A stretch of 64,000 nt of DNA. It comes from Siphonodentalium dalli (taxonomy: Eukaryota > Mollusca > Scaphopoda > Gadilida > Siphonodentaliidae). Where the stretch lies: assembly GCA_032622095.1 (NCBI GenBank), contig CP136064.1, positions 262,239,863 to 262,303,862 on the forward strand. The letters are read 5' to 3'. Shown here one piece after another: positions 35,370-48,894 of the stretch (its first letter is position 1; every line of letters starts with the position of its first letter). The position numbers and the translations under genes were made by a program. The notes under the pieces were generated by a model that worked only from the letters and a program-made list of their open reading frames with translations, searched no databases and was not told the DNA's origin.

Positions 35370-36015
35370 TCACTAGCAGGTGACCCTACTTCGTCCGGGC
35401 TTTGATCTTGAATTGACCATTTTGAAGGTCAAGGTCAGGCCGTAGTCACTATTTGACCCGTCCAAAACACTCCCCGGACAAAATTACCCGTAGGTATCAA
35501 ATTTCGTCGAAATCCGTCCAGCAATTTTCCCGGCCATAGCTAACAGACAAACAAACAGACAGAAGTACCAAAATATATATGAGATAATTTGTGGGTACCC
35601 GTTTCAAGGTGAAGGTCACCTCGGGCGGAAAAAGTGACCCGATGAAAATCTCCCACATTCCAGGAACCCCTAAGTACGAACACAGACTTAAGAATCACAC
35701 AACACGCTCATGTCTGTACACAGACACAACACGCACATGTCTGGACACATATATTACACGCTCTTTATCAACGACACTGCGGATACGAACGCTCTTTAAC
35801 TATCACGCGATTAACCCATGAACTAACCATTGCGGTGGCGGGGGATTGGAGAATGAGTGATCGGACGTTCTCAGAAGCGGTGCGATGACCTTCCATGTGT
35901 GATTTTATCTTAGATAGGAAGTTTTGGCTAAATCCGCCCGGCAGTTTTCCCGGCCATAGCTAACAGACAAACAACAAACATACAGACAAACAGAAGTCCC
36001 AAAATATATATATTA
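35370..36015 (+). repeat. Non-autonomous element with CTAGCAGG start and duplicated ACAGACAAACA ends
   Basis: It starts CACTAGCAGGTGACCCTACTT. A tail block (TTTTCCCGGCCATAGCTAACAGACAAACA, then CAAAATATATAT) occurs twice, at about 35523-35580 and 35943-36010. Such tails are common at the 3' end of old invertebrate retroelements. No coding capacity. Confidence 0.6.
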
Positions 36016-36089
36016 TTGCTCACCCAGTTGTGCTGCAGTCTTTTTGAAATGCCGACGAAAATCATATTTAGGATTTCCGTCGGCTTTTC

Positions 36090-36189
36090 AAATAGACTGG
36101 TTGGGCTTCTGAGCTGTGTCTCAGGATGACAATAGACTGGTTGAGCTACTGAGCTGTGTCTCAGGATGACAATAGACTGGTTGAGCTAT
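36090..36189. repeat. 40-bp tandem repeat, 2.5 copies
   Basis: AATAGACTGGTTG(A/G)GCT and GAGCTGTGTCTCAGGATGAC repeat at about 36090, 36130 and 36170. One more unit lies at 36684-36725, on the other side of the family A copy. Confidence 0.9.
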
Positions 36190-36539
36190 TGACAATTTTT
36201 AGGACATAAAATAAAAAACATCCATTACCCTGCAGGGAGCCCCACACATATATAGAAGCATATAGAAGAGTGTCGTCTGCTCATGTTTGTCTGGGGCTCT
36301 GTATGGGTGAAATTATAAATTTGTTAAAGAATACAAGAACAAGTTATTAAAATTGTAAAAAATTGTTAGGCCAATGCATTCTCTTATATATGCGAGGCGA
36401 ACTATGGTCTACTCGCATAGGCCAATGCATTCTCTTATATATGCGAGGCGACCTATGGTCGACTCGCATATATAAGAGAATGCATTGGCACAGGGTAAAA
36501 AAATCCCGACTTACGACTGGATTTGATATGGCGGGTCAC
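36190..36539 (-). mobile_element. Family A element, copy A2, truncated
   Basis: It lacks one end and the first hairpin, and retains the central region, a partial hairpin (36370-36419), a complete hairpin (36421-36489) and the end CCATATC...GTCAC complement at 36539. The two hairpins in direct tandem show an internal partial duplication. It sits inside the 40-bp tandem array. Confidence 0.85.
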
Positions 36540-38325
36540 ATTTGTTTGCCTGGTTTGAGCTATAGATGAGATAATAAACAGCTGATAGCATCCATGCAGT
36601 GTATAGTAAAAATGTTGGCTGAAAATTGCATAAAATATTTGTATTAAAACTTAAAAATACTTTTGATGTCCGTCGGCTTTTCAAATAAACTGGTTGAGCT
36701 ATTGAGCTGTGTCTCAGGATGACAATAAATGTTGTCAAAGACAGCGAAGTGTACTTATAACAGTTACTAAAAACGTCGAATTGTGCACAACTTTCTTTTG
36801 TTTCCTCAAATTTGGCAGCATCTATAATAAATTAAACTTCTCTCCGTCGCCCACTGGCCAATGCATGATACAATGTCTCGCTGTTCTTAATAATCTAAGT
36901 GCTTCTATCTGATTAACAGTAACATGAATGAGGAACAGATATAGATGCTCATACTTCTCGCGTTTTAAGCTATTAAACAACCCATAAATATACATCATAC
37001 GAAAGAATAGCCTCTCCAATTCATGAATACTGCAACATTTAAACACTAATTGTGAGAACTAAGCTTATAACTGGTCAGGAACGTCGAGACGTGAATCGGG
37101 AATTACCAAAAACGTAAATGTTTCCCAGTAACAGGAATGAGGAATAGAGACATAAACTTAATGTTCTCATATTTTACGCCACGAAACAATATCCACCATA
37201 CATATTTCGAAAACATTGCCTCTCCACTGCATTAATATTGCAACTTTTAAACACTGATTACGAGACTATGTGCACGATCCTTCTTAATATCATGCCGGGG
37301 TCGTTGTATATTCCTTGCATATTATCATAATATTTCTCTTCTACTATTTACCAATTGTGATGTTCCGACATGGAGCTTTCGTTATCGAATACAATCTTGA
37401 ATCAATTAGAAGGTGGTTAAAACATTTTACACAAATAATCAATCGGCAGTCCTCGTTAACGGCACAATATCTCCTTTTTCCAGACACCGAGAGGCTGTAT
37501 GAATCCCGATATCTCCGTATATTTGTCTCCTCTGTGCAGAAATACTTGCAATTATGGTGAGGTGACATATAGATTTATCGCAACTGAATAAACTCAATTT
37601 TTAAAACAAACTTATCGAACTGAAAGCCGAAACTTAAAAATTGAAGCATAGCCCTTGACTCCACTAGGTCACATTGTAATAATCAAATCTGTCATAATAC
37701 GGAATTTATCACCCGCGTTCACTAAATTAGATTTAAGCCGAGGTTTACAGAGGCTCAAATAGAATTTAGTGGACTATGTTTAGATACCTGTTATCACATG
37801 ATCAAATAAATGCGAAGCAAGAAGTATTCATCGAAAACAACAATCATAAACTTCAGCGATCGCAAGTCATTTGAATAATGACGTGACGTCATCGCACGCG
37901 CTAATATTACACGCGTGTCTTATCAATACTTATGAAGCTGGTTTTGTAGGTTAATCATGGAACATTGTGGAATAATGGCAATATTAAAATAAACGAGCAT
38001 TCAATTGATATACAGAAATGGAAACGAAAAGGCGTGATATTTGTGAATGGCCTTATTTCAGACTGAAAACGAACTCCCAACTCTAGCTAACGGCTATATG
38101 ATAAAAGAAATTTATGATATATCGTCAAACATAATTACAATCCACAGTATCAACAAACAATTGATCAAGCTGTCACATATGCTAGACCAAACATTATGTA
38201 ATTCCAGGAAAGTTGTTATTTCTTCTGAAAAGTGATCGGGGTTGCAAGGATTTTTTAGATTCTCAGATGGGCATTAGAACTTGGACATACCAATATTCAA
38301 GTAGCAATGGTTCAAGTTCCGCATA
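36540..38325. other. Unassigned DNA
   Basis: No supported gene. Two related blocks of about 200 bp (about 36930-37060 and 37130-37270) share CAGTAAC(A/-)GGAATGAGGAA and GCAAC(A/T)TTTAAACAC segments. Confidence 0.55.
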
Positions 38326-38645
38326 GATATCCGAATTTTGGCGACAGAACCGTTACTCAAGAAGATGAAAATTACTAACGATAAGGACTGTAATAGATGT
38401 AAAGTGAAAGAATCAGTATACCATATGTTCTTTGGCTGCACTGTAGTAAAAAGCTTCTAAGATATAACATATTATTCGGGTTTCGTCGGAAAAGAGTGCC
38501 AATATGAACAACATGATCTTAATTACATTAAAGTACTGTATTTATAAAGCCAAATTCGACCCCATTGAATTATATTTGAAATCGTTTTTGAACGAATTAG
38601 TAATCCCCACTCATATAGAAAAGATCAATGCTCAGAGACTTCTGT
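38326..38645 (+). pseudogene. Relic of a LINE ORF2 C-terminus (L1-like)
   Basis: Translation gives ILATEPLLKKMKITNDKDC, then CNRCKVKESVYHMFFGC, the CxxC...HxxxxC knuckle near the end of L1/Tx1-type ORF2. After a frame change it gives YIYKAKFDPIELYLKSFL, matching the usual IYKxKF tail block. The stop is near 38645. Only the last 100 or so residues remain and at least one frameshift and one stop are present. A duplicated TGTAACGCTTGT(A/C)(T/C)CGCTCTGT block follows (38644, 38727). Confidence 0.7.
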
Positions 38646-38679
38646 AACGCTTGTATCGCTCTGTCCCTAGGGTTACTAC

Positions 38680-41600
38680 TGAGACGCGGATAACGATGAA
38701 AATAAAAATATCTTTTATCAGCTTTTGTAACGCTTGTCCCGCTCTGTATCAAGGCTTTCTACATGGGACAAAAACATACCCCCTTATCTTTTTTGCTCAC
38801 GTTTCTTGCCATATATGAGTGCCCCCACCACCTGTGGTGTCACTATAATTATTAAAATGATTTGTTTACTTACATAATTATGTTTGTATGATATCACTGC
38901 ATATAGTGTAAATAACTTATACAAATAAAAATAAAATATTAATAAGCCAGGAATTTGAGGAAATACATTCAGTGTTTAATTTCTCTTGTAAACCCTTGTT
39001 TTCATGCTACTAGGCGGTGGGTGTCAAAAAATGGCTAGAACAATTTCCAACGGATAGGGGTGGGAGGGTCCCAAAAATGGTCAAGAGCAAAACATTATCA
39101 TACATCATGCCTGAATTTTTTTCCCCGACAGCCCCCTGCGGTTACGCTAACTTTTGACAGGCGAACATTTCAGCCGGCTCGGAAATGTGTCCCATTTTAC
39201 ACTATCTGATAAGCGATCTATATATATGTAACAGAATCATTAGTTGAAACTTTAAAAAGTTAGTCAAACTTACCAAATAATTGAAGGATATGAGTTCGAC
39301 GCTGGAAAGCGGTGCCTCGCTAAATCTACGAGGGAAATTCAAGACAGGATGCCACAGTCGCACACGGTTCTACAACTGTGCCATTGTATGTGACCAGCTA
39401 TTTAATATGCGTTTTTTCCGGTTTCACTGAATTTATCATGACGATGTGGCTACGGAGGTTGTGAGAGGCTAATTCGTCGAATAGCTGTATATAAGCATTA
39501 CTTATAATTACATTTATTTGAAGAATGTTTTGACATGGTAGTGTTATTTCATAATGGCTAATAAAAATAAGATACAATCCCCGATAGCTGAGTCAGAGCG
39601 TGTACCAGGAATTATGTCATAAATCTGTACTTTCGTTCGCAGTAAAGCTGCCTACATCAAGTACAATTTCTTGCGAATCTCTCATGACATAATCGTTCTT
39701 AGGCTCATGTCTCCATGCACGCACATACTTGAAAGTGGGCGCGTTAAATACTTTCAATTAACGCTTTGTTGGTTGGGGTAGACATTTCAGTTTTGGCCCT
39801 GCATCCATGCTACGATCGACTTTGTTTGACCATATTTTCCGACGCGCCTCTGGTTGATTGGACATTTGGTTATCCTTAACAAAACAAAATAACTGGTCTA
39901 GCGTCATCTGCAACTCCGTCTATTGTAACAGATAATATTTCAGAGTGTGATTTCAAACGTTGGAGAATGTTAATTGCAGCACATTTTCCTATTCAATGTA
40001 GAGCCGCGATGGTATCACACCATGTAAATCCATGCATTGCTAACATGTCTTGAGCGATATTCATGCGAGCTTGAAGCAATTAATTGTTGATTAATATTTT
40101 AGACCTTTTGTGGGTACGATCATGATTATATGGTCGGATCAATCACAGCGGTGAAGACGATGGAGCAACATAACCAATATATCGATATCATCTATCATAA
40201 CTAACGACGCTTGGACTGCTACACACGCAACATGTAGGATAATAAGAGTATCGCCTTCTTTATGTCGATCTGAGATCAAGCGTCTTGATAGATATGACCT
40301 TATTTATTTCAACAGGAATAGGATCATCTCCCTTTAATTTGCTTGGAGTCATTTATTTGTTTACATTCCTGGTTTACCTTGATATCACTAACAATCGCGT
40401 CAATAAGTTGGGCTTTGTTATCTCTCACTGTGGGAATAACTATTTGTACAGCTTCGTGTTTTGCTTGAGCCACACTATGTTAACCCCTTTATCTCGGGCT
40501 GATCGTATCAATTATTTGATGTTGAGTTTATTGTACCATCGAGTATCAAGTATATAACCTGTCTTTGTCATTTAAGCAAGTACACATGACAGAAATTCGT
40601 CAAGAAAGTCTTGCACTAATTGAAATAGAATAGAATATAATTGCTATAGAATAGCATAGAATTGCAATAAAATTCCATAGCCGCTACGGACGTTGGCATT
40701 GATGACCCCGTTCTTTGGTACGTTAGCTGTGATGTCGACGCGTTGAGCATTCATCAGGTCTGTTTGGAATTTGCTTCCTTCGTATGTCCTTGGACTCAAA
40801 CATTGAAGGTGAGTAGGGCGACAGCTTATATGTAATGATGTCATAAATTGTCAAGCTCCCGTGCTATTATTTGGTCCCATAGCCCTCGCAGAAATAACTT
40901 ATGCGCCAAAATGGTTTGCGTTTCCAATGTGTATGCGCATACTGACTGTTGCAATTGTTAGCACGTTCCGGCTATTCGTACTGTGAAAATTGGACGGCCA
41001 CCTGTTTTAGAATATCATCATCGGTTCTCTACCAGGTCCCACTGTCTTATCCACATTGACCGAGTAATTGGTAGTCACTTTTTCGGACTCCATATTATTC
41101 GGATCAAGTGGGTCAATACGCAGCTCCAGTTAGTGCTTTAATGAGTCAGCCTTGTCGACATTGCTTCTTCTTTGCGACACTTCTGAGTGCGTTCGCCTCC
41201 TTCTTTCGCATACAATCCAAGTCGTCTATCTGACAATTGCATTTATGTAAACTGTATGCCCAAATGTACGAACACTCTCTGATTTTATGTCTGATTATCG
41301 ATTATCGATTATGCCTGAGCGTATATTACCATAACGCATGCATGTTGTCTTAATAGCCATGTCAGTAAACATATCATTAAAATGTCACCGGTGTGGTGCA
41401 TAGTGTGCTTACCACCATGAATGGCTTATACATAATCCGGTAGTGGTTCCATTGACCTCGCGTTATATATTGCACGCCTGTCACATTTCAGAACAAGAAG
41501 CTCTCATGCCAACGTGTTCGAGAAAAAGTTACTATTTAGCGGCGTTAAGTATATTAGCTATATGCAAATTAGTTCTTGGAATGACCGCACCTCTCTACAC

Positions 41601-42374
41601 CAATATGGCACGTACACTGTGTATTATACTTGTGCACAATGGCCGCATCTAGTTTCTTAACTAGCTATTCTTTTCTTGGGAAATCATATCATGCCCAAAT
41701 ATATAATGGCTCAGGGTTACATCTTCACCAATCGCTGCAAACATGGTGCTAAAGAATGAATGTCTTAGAAAAGCTTAGCTCTTTACAAATATGGCGCATT
41801 CGAAGTATTCTTAGAATAACTATGACGTTCGCTCTTCGCATATTATGACATGTCGAAAGTGTCAATTGATATATATCCACTTATTCAAGATAAGGGCCAA
41901 TTGATATGTATCCACTTATACCACTTATTATGTCTCATATCCTACTATAGTTGACCCTTCGTGTCTGATCACATTTGTAAATATCAGATATTTTGCTCCT
42001 GTGTGTTTTGTATAGATGTTTGTTAACTGAACTAAACATACCAATTTGAAATTTGTGTTTAGTTTCTGTTTACCAACAACTTTATGGAAGTATCATATGT
42101 TATTGAGAATATTAATTATGGATAATAACGTATACGAAAAAAGATATAATGATACGTGTACGTTAAGCAAAGTTATAATTTTGTTCCAATAAAGTGGTTG
42201 CATGCGTGTGGGTGTTCCCGTACGCAGCGAAAATAAATATGTTTGCGATTGGTGGATGTCCCTGTTATTAACGCCACCGGTGTATACTTTTGGGCAAATG
42301 TTATAAATCTCTGGACCTATGAGGATTTTATAAATAGATAATGGGTTTTTCCGGTTATTTAGGGTCGCGTTAAA
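38680..42374. other. Unassigned DNA
   Basis: No supported gene or confident repeat boundary. The 40285-40557 frame is hydrophobic in part but unrecognised. Confidence 0.5.
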
Positions 42375-42920
42375 GTTGTACTGCGACCCCGAGTCCGGTA
42401 AAAGCTGTTGTTGGAATGTCCAAGTTCGTGAAAGTTCTATTGGCTATGCCGATGATTTGAGAAGCTTTAGTGTTTCAGGATATTGTAGAAAGGCTAATCT
42501 GGCTGTGTCAAATTGGGCTATAGCGATGGGATATTTCGCAGGACAACACATTTCGGTGTTTTTGTGGGGTGTGTATTCGCTGGATGTCTTATAGTTGCAG
42601 TATATATGTAACTATTATGACCGCGTTAATTGCGTTCGATGTTTCGGTATGAACAATAGCTGGGCCATGAGCACTTGAATATTTTATGGCGGGAACCCAA
42701 TTTTTTATCCGCATTTACCCCCTTTAAAAGCTTTCTGGTTTGGTGAATGAAAAACCTGCAGTAACAAGCCGTAGTTTTTTTGTAATAATTTGAAGGAGTA
42801 GTAGTTTTAACGGAATTCTGAGGCGGTGCATTCATGTACCAATATATTTTATATTATAATTGATATTTATGGCTAATATTATGATCTTGGTGGCGTTACC
42901 ATTTCTTACTATGGTTATCT
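42375..42920. repeat. Dispersed repeat E, copy 1
   Basis: It shares GAGTCCGGTAAAAG, TTTTAACGGAATTCTGAG, CCAATATATTTTATATT and TATGATCTTG(G/A)TGGCGTTACC-type blocks in the same order with 47830-48175. Confidence 0.7.
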
Positions 42921-43159
42921 TGTATATTAATGGTGTGGTATTTTCCTTGTGGTTTACGCGTGAGGGAATAGACGCACACTTGGTGGGTTCAATGACATGA
43001 AGTGAGAATAGATTCAAATGTTGACCCAATCTGACAAAAGTTAGCGATACCACGCACTTTCCAAAAGCGTGTACGACAGAGAGATGAACAGACAGACGCG
43101 TGTTTTCGGTGTGACTAACTACCACCGAGACCGCCCGGGAACACCGAAATCGCCCGGGA

Positions 43160-43570
43160 GCCCCCCATGGGCCCGTGGACACCATATATTGACGTTATAA
43201 CGTAACGACATTCCAGCTGGTCAATGTTATTAACCCCGCAAATGCCGATATTGGCTAAGGGAGCCCCGGTGACTTCGTGTGATTTCGGACAGTTTATTTT
43301 GATGACGCAGGGTAGAGCAATACCACCTGAGTGTGAAGTCCAAATATTTACTCGCCGACACGTCCACGACTGGTGTTATTAACCCTCAAAGTCCGGTCAA
43401 ATACCGTATAAACAAAAATAGCCCGGAACAGGCCGGGGCAGCCCATGAACATTATATACGGCGTTATAAGGCAGCGATATACCCAGTGAGGTCAACCTAG
43501 ACAGTTTTACTCGCTTGGTCGTCTCCGGCAAGTGGTATTAACCCATCAAATGCCACTAAGAGAGTCCTAG
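43160..43570. repeat. Diverged tandem repeat, three copies of about 150 bp
   Basis: TTATTAACCC(C/T) blocks followed by AAATGCC or AAAGTCC occur at about 43226, 43374 and 43532, each preceded by a GCCCGTGGAC/GCCCATGAAC type block in two of three. Confidence 0.65.
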
Positions 43571-43593
43571 ACCCCGGGTTTATTCCCTCTGCT

Positions 43594-44170
43594 TTGTTAG
43601 GCGCCTTGGACAGATTGCACGTTGTGGATACCCTTAGATGGACACTACACCAGGCTAAGAGAGGCTTCGTGCATCTGTTTGTGGACTACCTGATTTATCC
43701 AACAGTACCATCTGCTGGCGGTAACTCGAAAACTGGAATTCACCAGCGACCTATCATCTGGTATGGAGATCTCGGCAACCAGAAGTGGACGCAGAGGAAG
43801 AATACCCTTTCGAGAAGAAGGGACCCATACACGAGGGCCAATTGGAAACAGGGGCGAGCTGAGAGACGCCAAACTCCCCAACTTGGCTGCTGATATAGGC
43901 GTCGTCGACATTTCACCAGCTAGCAGGGACGCCGAAGTCACCCCGGATGCATCTGTCGTCGATCCTGGAGCCCGCCGAGACAGGGACACCGAATCAATGT
44001 CACCCGGACGTCCCTGCCGCATACTTCGTGATGGAGATGGACACCGTACCACCTCGGACAACGGAATTCCACCGGTGCCCCCCCCCCCATATCCACAACA
44101 GCATCAACATCACCACCACCAGCAACATCTGCAGCAAATCAACCGATTCCATCAGGTCGGCTGCTGAACG
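43594..44170 (+). CDS. Hypothetical ORF region in a GC-richer island
   Basis: This stretch is clearly richer in G+C than its surroundings. Two overlapping plus-strand frames (43594-43893, 99 codons; 43763-44167, 134 codons) run through it. The longer encodes an Arg/Asp/Pro-rich protein with a PPPPYP motif and a terminal His/Gln-rich stretch (QQHQHHHHQQHLQQ). No catalytic domain is recognised. A one-base slip between the frames near 43760 would join them. It could be a decayed gag-like or retrogene fragment or an exon; the A-rich 44270-44330 tract and AATAAA at 44467 and 44493 follow it. Confidence 0.3.
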
Positions 44171-44249
44171 TCGCGAGATGGGGTACAGGCTACTGGAGTC
44201 AACTGACTTGAGAAACAGCTTAAAATATCCGCAGCAATTGTAGCCTACA

Positions 44250-47179
44250 ACGATTCCAGTCGCCAGCCATTTCAACAAACAAAAACAACAACAACCGCGC
44301 GACACATGAAAGAAAAAGAAGAAAAAATAAAATAATCATTATCATTTTCATCTTCATCCTTCCCATGTGTGATGTAACATCATGACCCCTCCAACATTCT
44401 AAAAGTGGGTTGTAGGGAAGGAGTGCACCCCTTCCAAATCTTCTCTGGCCTGGTCCAAAAATCCTCAATAAATAAAAACAATATAAAATACATTCTCTAT
44501 CCGGTCGCTCGACGGGACAGTCGCATTAGTGTCGCTGCACTAATCCGTTGAGTGACCGTGAGTTTTGTGTCGTGCTTGGCTGGACATGGATAGCTAAATC
44601 CCCAGCCAAGTCCTCATCGTGCTCAGCGAATTGCCATCGGCCCATTGTGTTAAGTGGACTTTACCACCCCATGGGAACCGGTCCTGCTAGAAACGATTAC
44701 ACCTGTTTGAATCCATGGACATCATGGTGACAAGTGACGAATTTCTTCAAAAAAAGTAAACAATAACAACCCAACCTCAGAAGAAAATGGCGTGTATCGC
44801 GCTCGACAACAAATGTGTGTGTTTTTTCGTCTGATGTGGTAGCAGAAGGTTTAATAAATGACACATATTTTTTTCCATTGATATTCGTATAGTAACCACT
44901 CTATCAATTAATGTGTTAGTGAATATTTGCCTGTATTTTACACATTACTGACAAGTTTAGATATACCAATTCGTCTAATACATTTATGTCAACATAACCG
45001 TGGGTTGGAGACCACCATACTGTTATTGTGTTGTTATTTTATTACATATCGAAGCATTAACGGAGTTATCGTCGAATATATTTTTTTGAGATGGTAACGT
45101 TTATCTTGTTCGAAGATGCAGGCTACACCCGTTTGAAAGATACAATCGGCAACGCTTACAACGGACCTTTCATGTGGACTTATAGAATGCCCCTTATGAT
45201 ATCGCCCTTTACTTACCTCACTCTCTATATTGTCAGAGTATTATATGCTGATTTCCTAAGATGGCCCCTTAAAATTTGGGGGTGGTGGGTACCCAAGAGC
45301 CGGAAAAAAGATTTTTCAGCCTACTGTCATGTAACTTTTTTCCGAACCCCCCCCCCTGCATACGTTCAAAATTATTTTTCAAACCGCTCCGGACCACTGC
45401 TCTCCACCCTAAATTAATGACAAGTGAACGAGGAATCAGGTATCTGCATAAAATTGGGTCACTGTTCCCTTATTTTCCCCCTATTTTCATATGCTTTACA
45501 GATTACCTCTTCTTCAGTAGATCGGTGGTCTTAATAGTCCATGAGATAGAAAATGGAAAATTGACTTTCGTTGCACCCCAGGGGTGGGGGGGGGGGGGCA
45601 AAGGTTTTTTGGTGTCTATGGAAAGCTTATAGCACCAGGAACAAAATTTGACTTGTTGGCCTTGACAAAAAGTGTCCGTTTGGCCGCTAGGGGCGTAATC
45701 CAAGATGGCCGCCGATATTCCCGCCAAAATAGGAAATCATAGATAGGAAAAGACTGTGTGTCAATCAAAACGGTTTTTGCCGCCAATTGAGTTTCATGAA
45801 ACATTTTAAACACATAAACAAACATTTAAGACATTAAAGTGGCACTTTGGGAGTCAAATGCTGTAAATAAAGAGCGTTTTATGATTTTATATGACGGGAG
45901 TTGTTGGGTTTTTGTGCTTTCTTGCACCTTAATATGACAGTCTGGGAGCTAATGGCGATACCCTTGCAACCCACCCATTTTGTTCTTTATTATGTCCTTC
46001 AACTGTTAATGTTAACAAGAACAAAAAGTGGCCGTATAGACTCCAGAAAAGATGGCGGCCATGATGGCCGCCGTTTTTCAAACCAGACCCTAAGTCAGTT
46101 TGATGCAAATTATACCTGGAAACTCTAGTAAAATGTAAACTAATGTATATATTTTCACGAAGCTAGGACACAATGACACTTCGATAGGGCAACATTGAAA
46201 CTCCCAATCCAAAATGGCCACCGAAAGTTGAAAATATGACATGTTTTCACTTACATCTTCTAGATCAGTTTATTTTGTTTGGAAATGGTTGAGAAATGAG
46301 ACTTTATTTTGTATATTATATAGTAACGAATCATTGGAGCAATACAATATGCAATTACTGGGCTCCTAGCCCCGTCCGATCCCTCAACAATTCGATTTTA
46401 CAGAATGCGGTATTAAATTTCACAAAAAAATCACAATTGGGATTCTAGTCATATTTCTACAAGAAATGAACAGAAATTTGTAATGTAAGTGAGGCATACC
46501 ATTACCTATGAATATTCCAACTCATTGGAACCAAAATTGTTACTTTGGCTCAAAATAGCTGCCAAAAAGACCGTCAAAATACGGGAAATGATAGATACTG
46601 CCTCAGCATGCCCTTCAATCGCTTACAAGTTGTGGTTGATGTATACAATTGGCTATTCTGTCTTCTATAATTGAATACTAACATGTCTGATGCACCATGG
46701 TTTATTGTTACTATTGTCACCACTGACATTACCAGAAATATTGGAGTTTTCTCTCACAAACTTGACAAAAAATATCGGCAAAAATTCACTTTTCATGTCT
46801 GGATCATTTGTTCAAGTGAAATGTAACTATCTTTGATATGAAATGTGATAATTGTTTTGGTCTATCATAATTGTGTCACACTACGGCATTTATACAACAT
46901 TTTCTCAAGATGGCAACCAAATTTGGTAATAAAATTCATTTCTTTTACATATATCCAGAATATTAATCTCTGCGTTATCCGAAAAAGGTAGCAAATTCAT
47001 TTTAAAGATGCAGTATGGAATTTTTCCGAGAACCTCTTGTGATTCTGGCCATATTATTGAAAGGAAATGGGCAGAACTTTGCGGCGGAACTGACATAAAA
47101 CTTAATATGTGGCTATTCTGGCCCATTATGATAAAAATTTATCAACTGGTTACAGGGTGGATGCCAAGATGACAGACAG
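44250..47179. other. Unassigned DNA with scattered AAGATGGCCGCC-type motifs
   Basis: No supported gene. GATGGC(C/G)GCC or CAAAATGGCC motifs occur near 45704, 46053, 46065, 46213 and 46911, a dispersed-repeat signature also present at 4327, 4344 and 25350. Homopolymer runs lie at 45349 (C) and 45590 (G). Confidence 0.5.
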
Positions 47180-47700
47180 GGAGTTACTGTTTGATCATTG
47201 GTGAGGTGAATATGCACACAGGAGTGATTATATGGTTATGAGTGGGGTGTCCATGGTAAGATGTGTAGGTATTCAAGGAGTGATCGTGATCATTTGTGAG
47301 GTGAAACGGTATGCATGGAGTGACTGTATGGTGTATGGTTGTATGTACCCAGTGGGGTGTACCCGGTGTGGCTGTATGTCCATTGATATGGTGTATGGAC
47401 ATAACTAGAGAAGCTATATGGCCACCAGTGTAGTGTTCATTTATATACATAAAGTGACTGTAAGGTCACGGGCGGGATTATGACAGGTGGGGTGTATATG
47501 TAGACATGTGCTGTCTGTATGGTCATGGAGTGTGTGGATAAATCGGGAGCGATTTAATGGTTATGGGTAATATATAGGTGTATATGTGTGCATGGAATGA
47601 CTTTACGGTCATGTTTGAAGTGTACATACATGGAGTAAGCTGGATGGTCATTGGCTATGCGCGTGGGTATATAGGGCCTGCCATTCTGGTAAAGGGTGGG
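47180..47700. repeat. Degenerate minisatellite, field 1
   Basis: Variable units of about 45-60 bp share GGAGTGACTGTATGGTCAT, GGGGTGTA and TATGTATAC elements. Confidence 0.75.
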
Positions 47701-47829
47701 ATGAATATTTACGCGCGCCGCGTGTATAACTAGTGGCGAGATTCTCTTTTCTCGTGGGCGCTTACATTATCAATGGGTGTTTTATTAGTTTTATTTATAG
47801 AATGGGAATTTTTGGGATGATTAAAAGTC

Positions 47830-48175
47830 AAACTGCGAGCTGGAGGCAGAGTCCGGTAAAAGGTGTAGTTGGGGAATTTCAATTTCGTTTATTGTCGTTA
47901 ATCAACGTTGATTAATTTAGAATTTTGGTTTGGGATAAACTATATGTCAATTACTAATAAAATAAATTTCTGCAGCCCACAAGGGGTTGTGGTCGGAGAC
48001 GATCGAGTCGGCCACCGGTTCGTTAATTAGGTGCTGGTTGTTATTGTTATTTTAACGGAATTCTGAGTTGGCCATTCGCAAAACCAATATATTTTATATT
48101 CTACAATTACATTCTTGGGTTTATAATATATGATCTTGATCGTGTTACCATTTATGACATTCGTTATATTGTTAT
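47830..48175. repeat. Dispersed repeat E, copy 2
   Basis: See 42375-42920. It lies between two minisatellite fields. Confidence 0.7.
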
Positions 48176-48189
48176 ATATGTCGTGGATG

Positions 48190-48716
48190 GATTATCATTG
48201 GTGGGTGTGAAGGCAGTATCTGTGTGATGGTGGATGGCGTGCATGAGTATACAGTGAGTGGCTGAATTGTCATGTGTGAGGTGTATATGCACAGAAGGTA
48301 TGAGTGGTCGTGGGTGCTGGTATTGGTATATTGGGAAGGGCTGAATGGCCAATGGCGATGTGTATATGTATACCTGGATTGAATCTATGGTCATGGGTGG
48401 GCTGTATATGTATTTATCGAGTGGTTATATGACTATGGAGGTGCCGAATATGTTTACAGGTAGTGACTGAATGGTCAATGGTGAGGTGAATAGGTATACA
48501 AGGAGTGACTTTATGATCCTGAATGTAGTGAATATGTAAACAGAGAGTGACGATATGGTCATATGTCAGATATAGGAGTATGCCTGGTGTGCATGCATGG
48601 TGACTCGTGACTGTATGGTCATTTGTTGTGTGTACGGTATAACCAAGTATGGCTGTATGGTCATGGGTCAGGTGTACGTGTATAAAGTGGGTGACTATAT
48701 TGTCATTTTTGTGGTG
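48190..48716. repeat. Degenerate minisatellite, field 2, left arm of a large inverted repeat
   Basis: Units have GACTGTATGGTCAT and GTGTACGTGTATA. The last 115 bp match the complement of 48895-49010 closely. Confidence 0.85.
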
Positions 48717-48894
48717 TTTCTGTGAGGTAATATGTGAGTTGTACATGTGAATCCTTGGGTGTCTATCGCTTTCCAAAATAGCTCAAGGATATGTTAATCA
48801 ACAGAGAGGTAATGTCAGAGTTCTCCACCTTGATGGTCTTTATGTACAATGGAGGAAAGCGATAGCCACCCATTACCACACAGTAACTCCATAT

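Noticed and set aside
35024-35383. 119-codon plus frame
   Set aside because: No domain, ends in a TA run and a repeat start; consistent with chance.
39580-39650. Possible tRNA or tRNA-derived SINE head (GATAGCTGAGTCAGAGCG resembles an A box)
   Set aside because: No B box at the right distance and no cloverleaf could be drawn.
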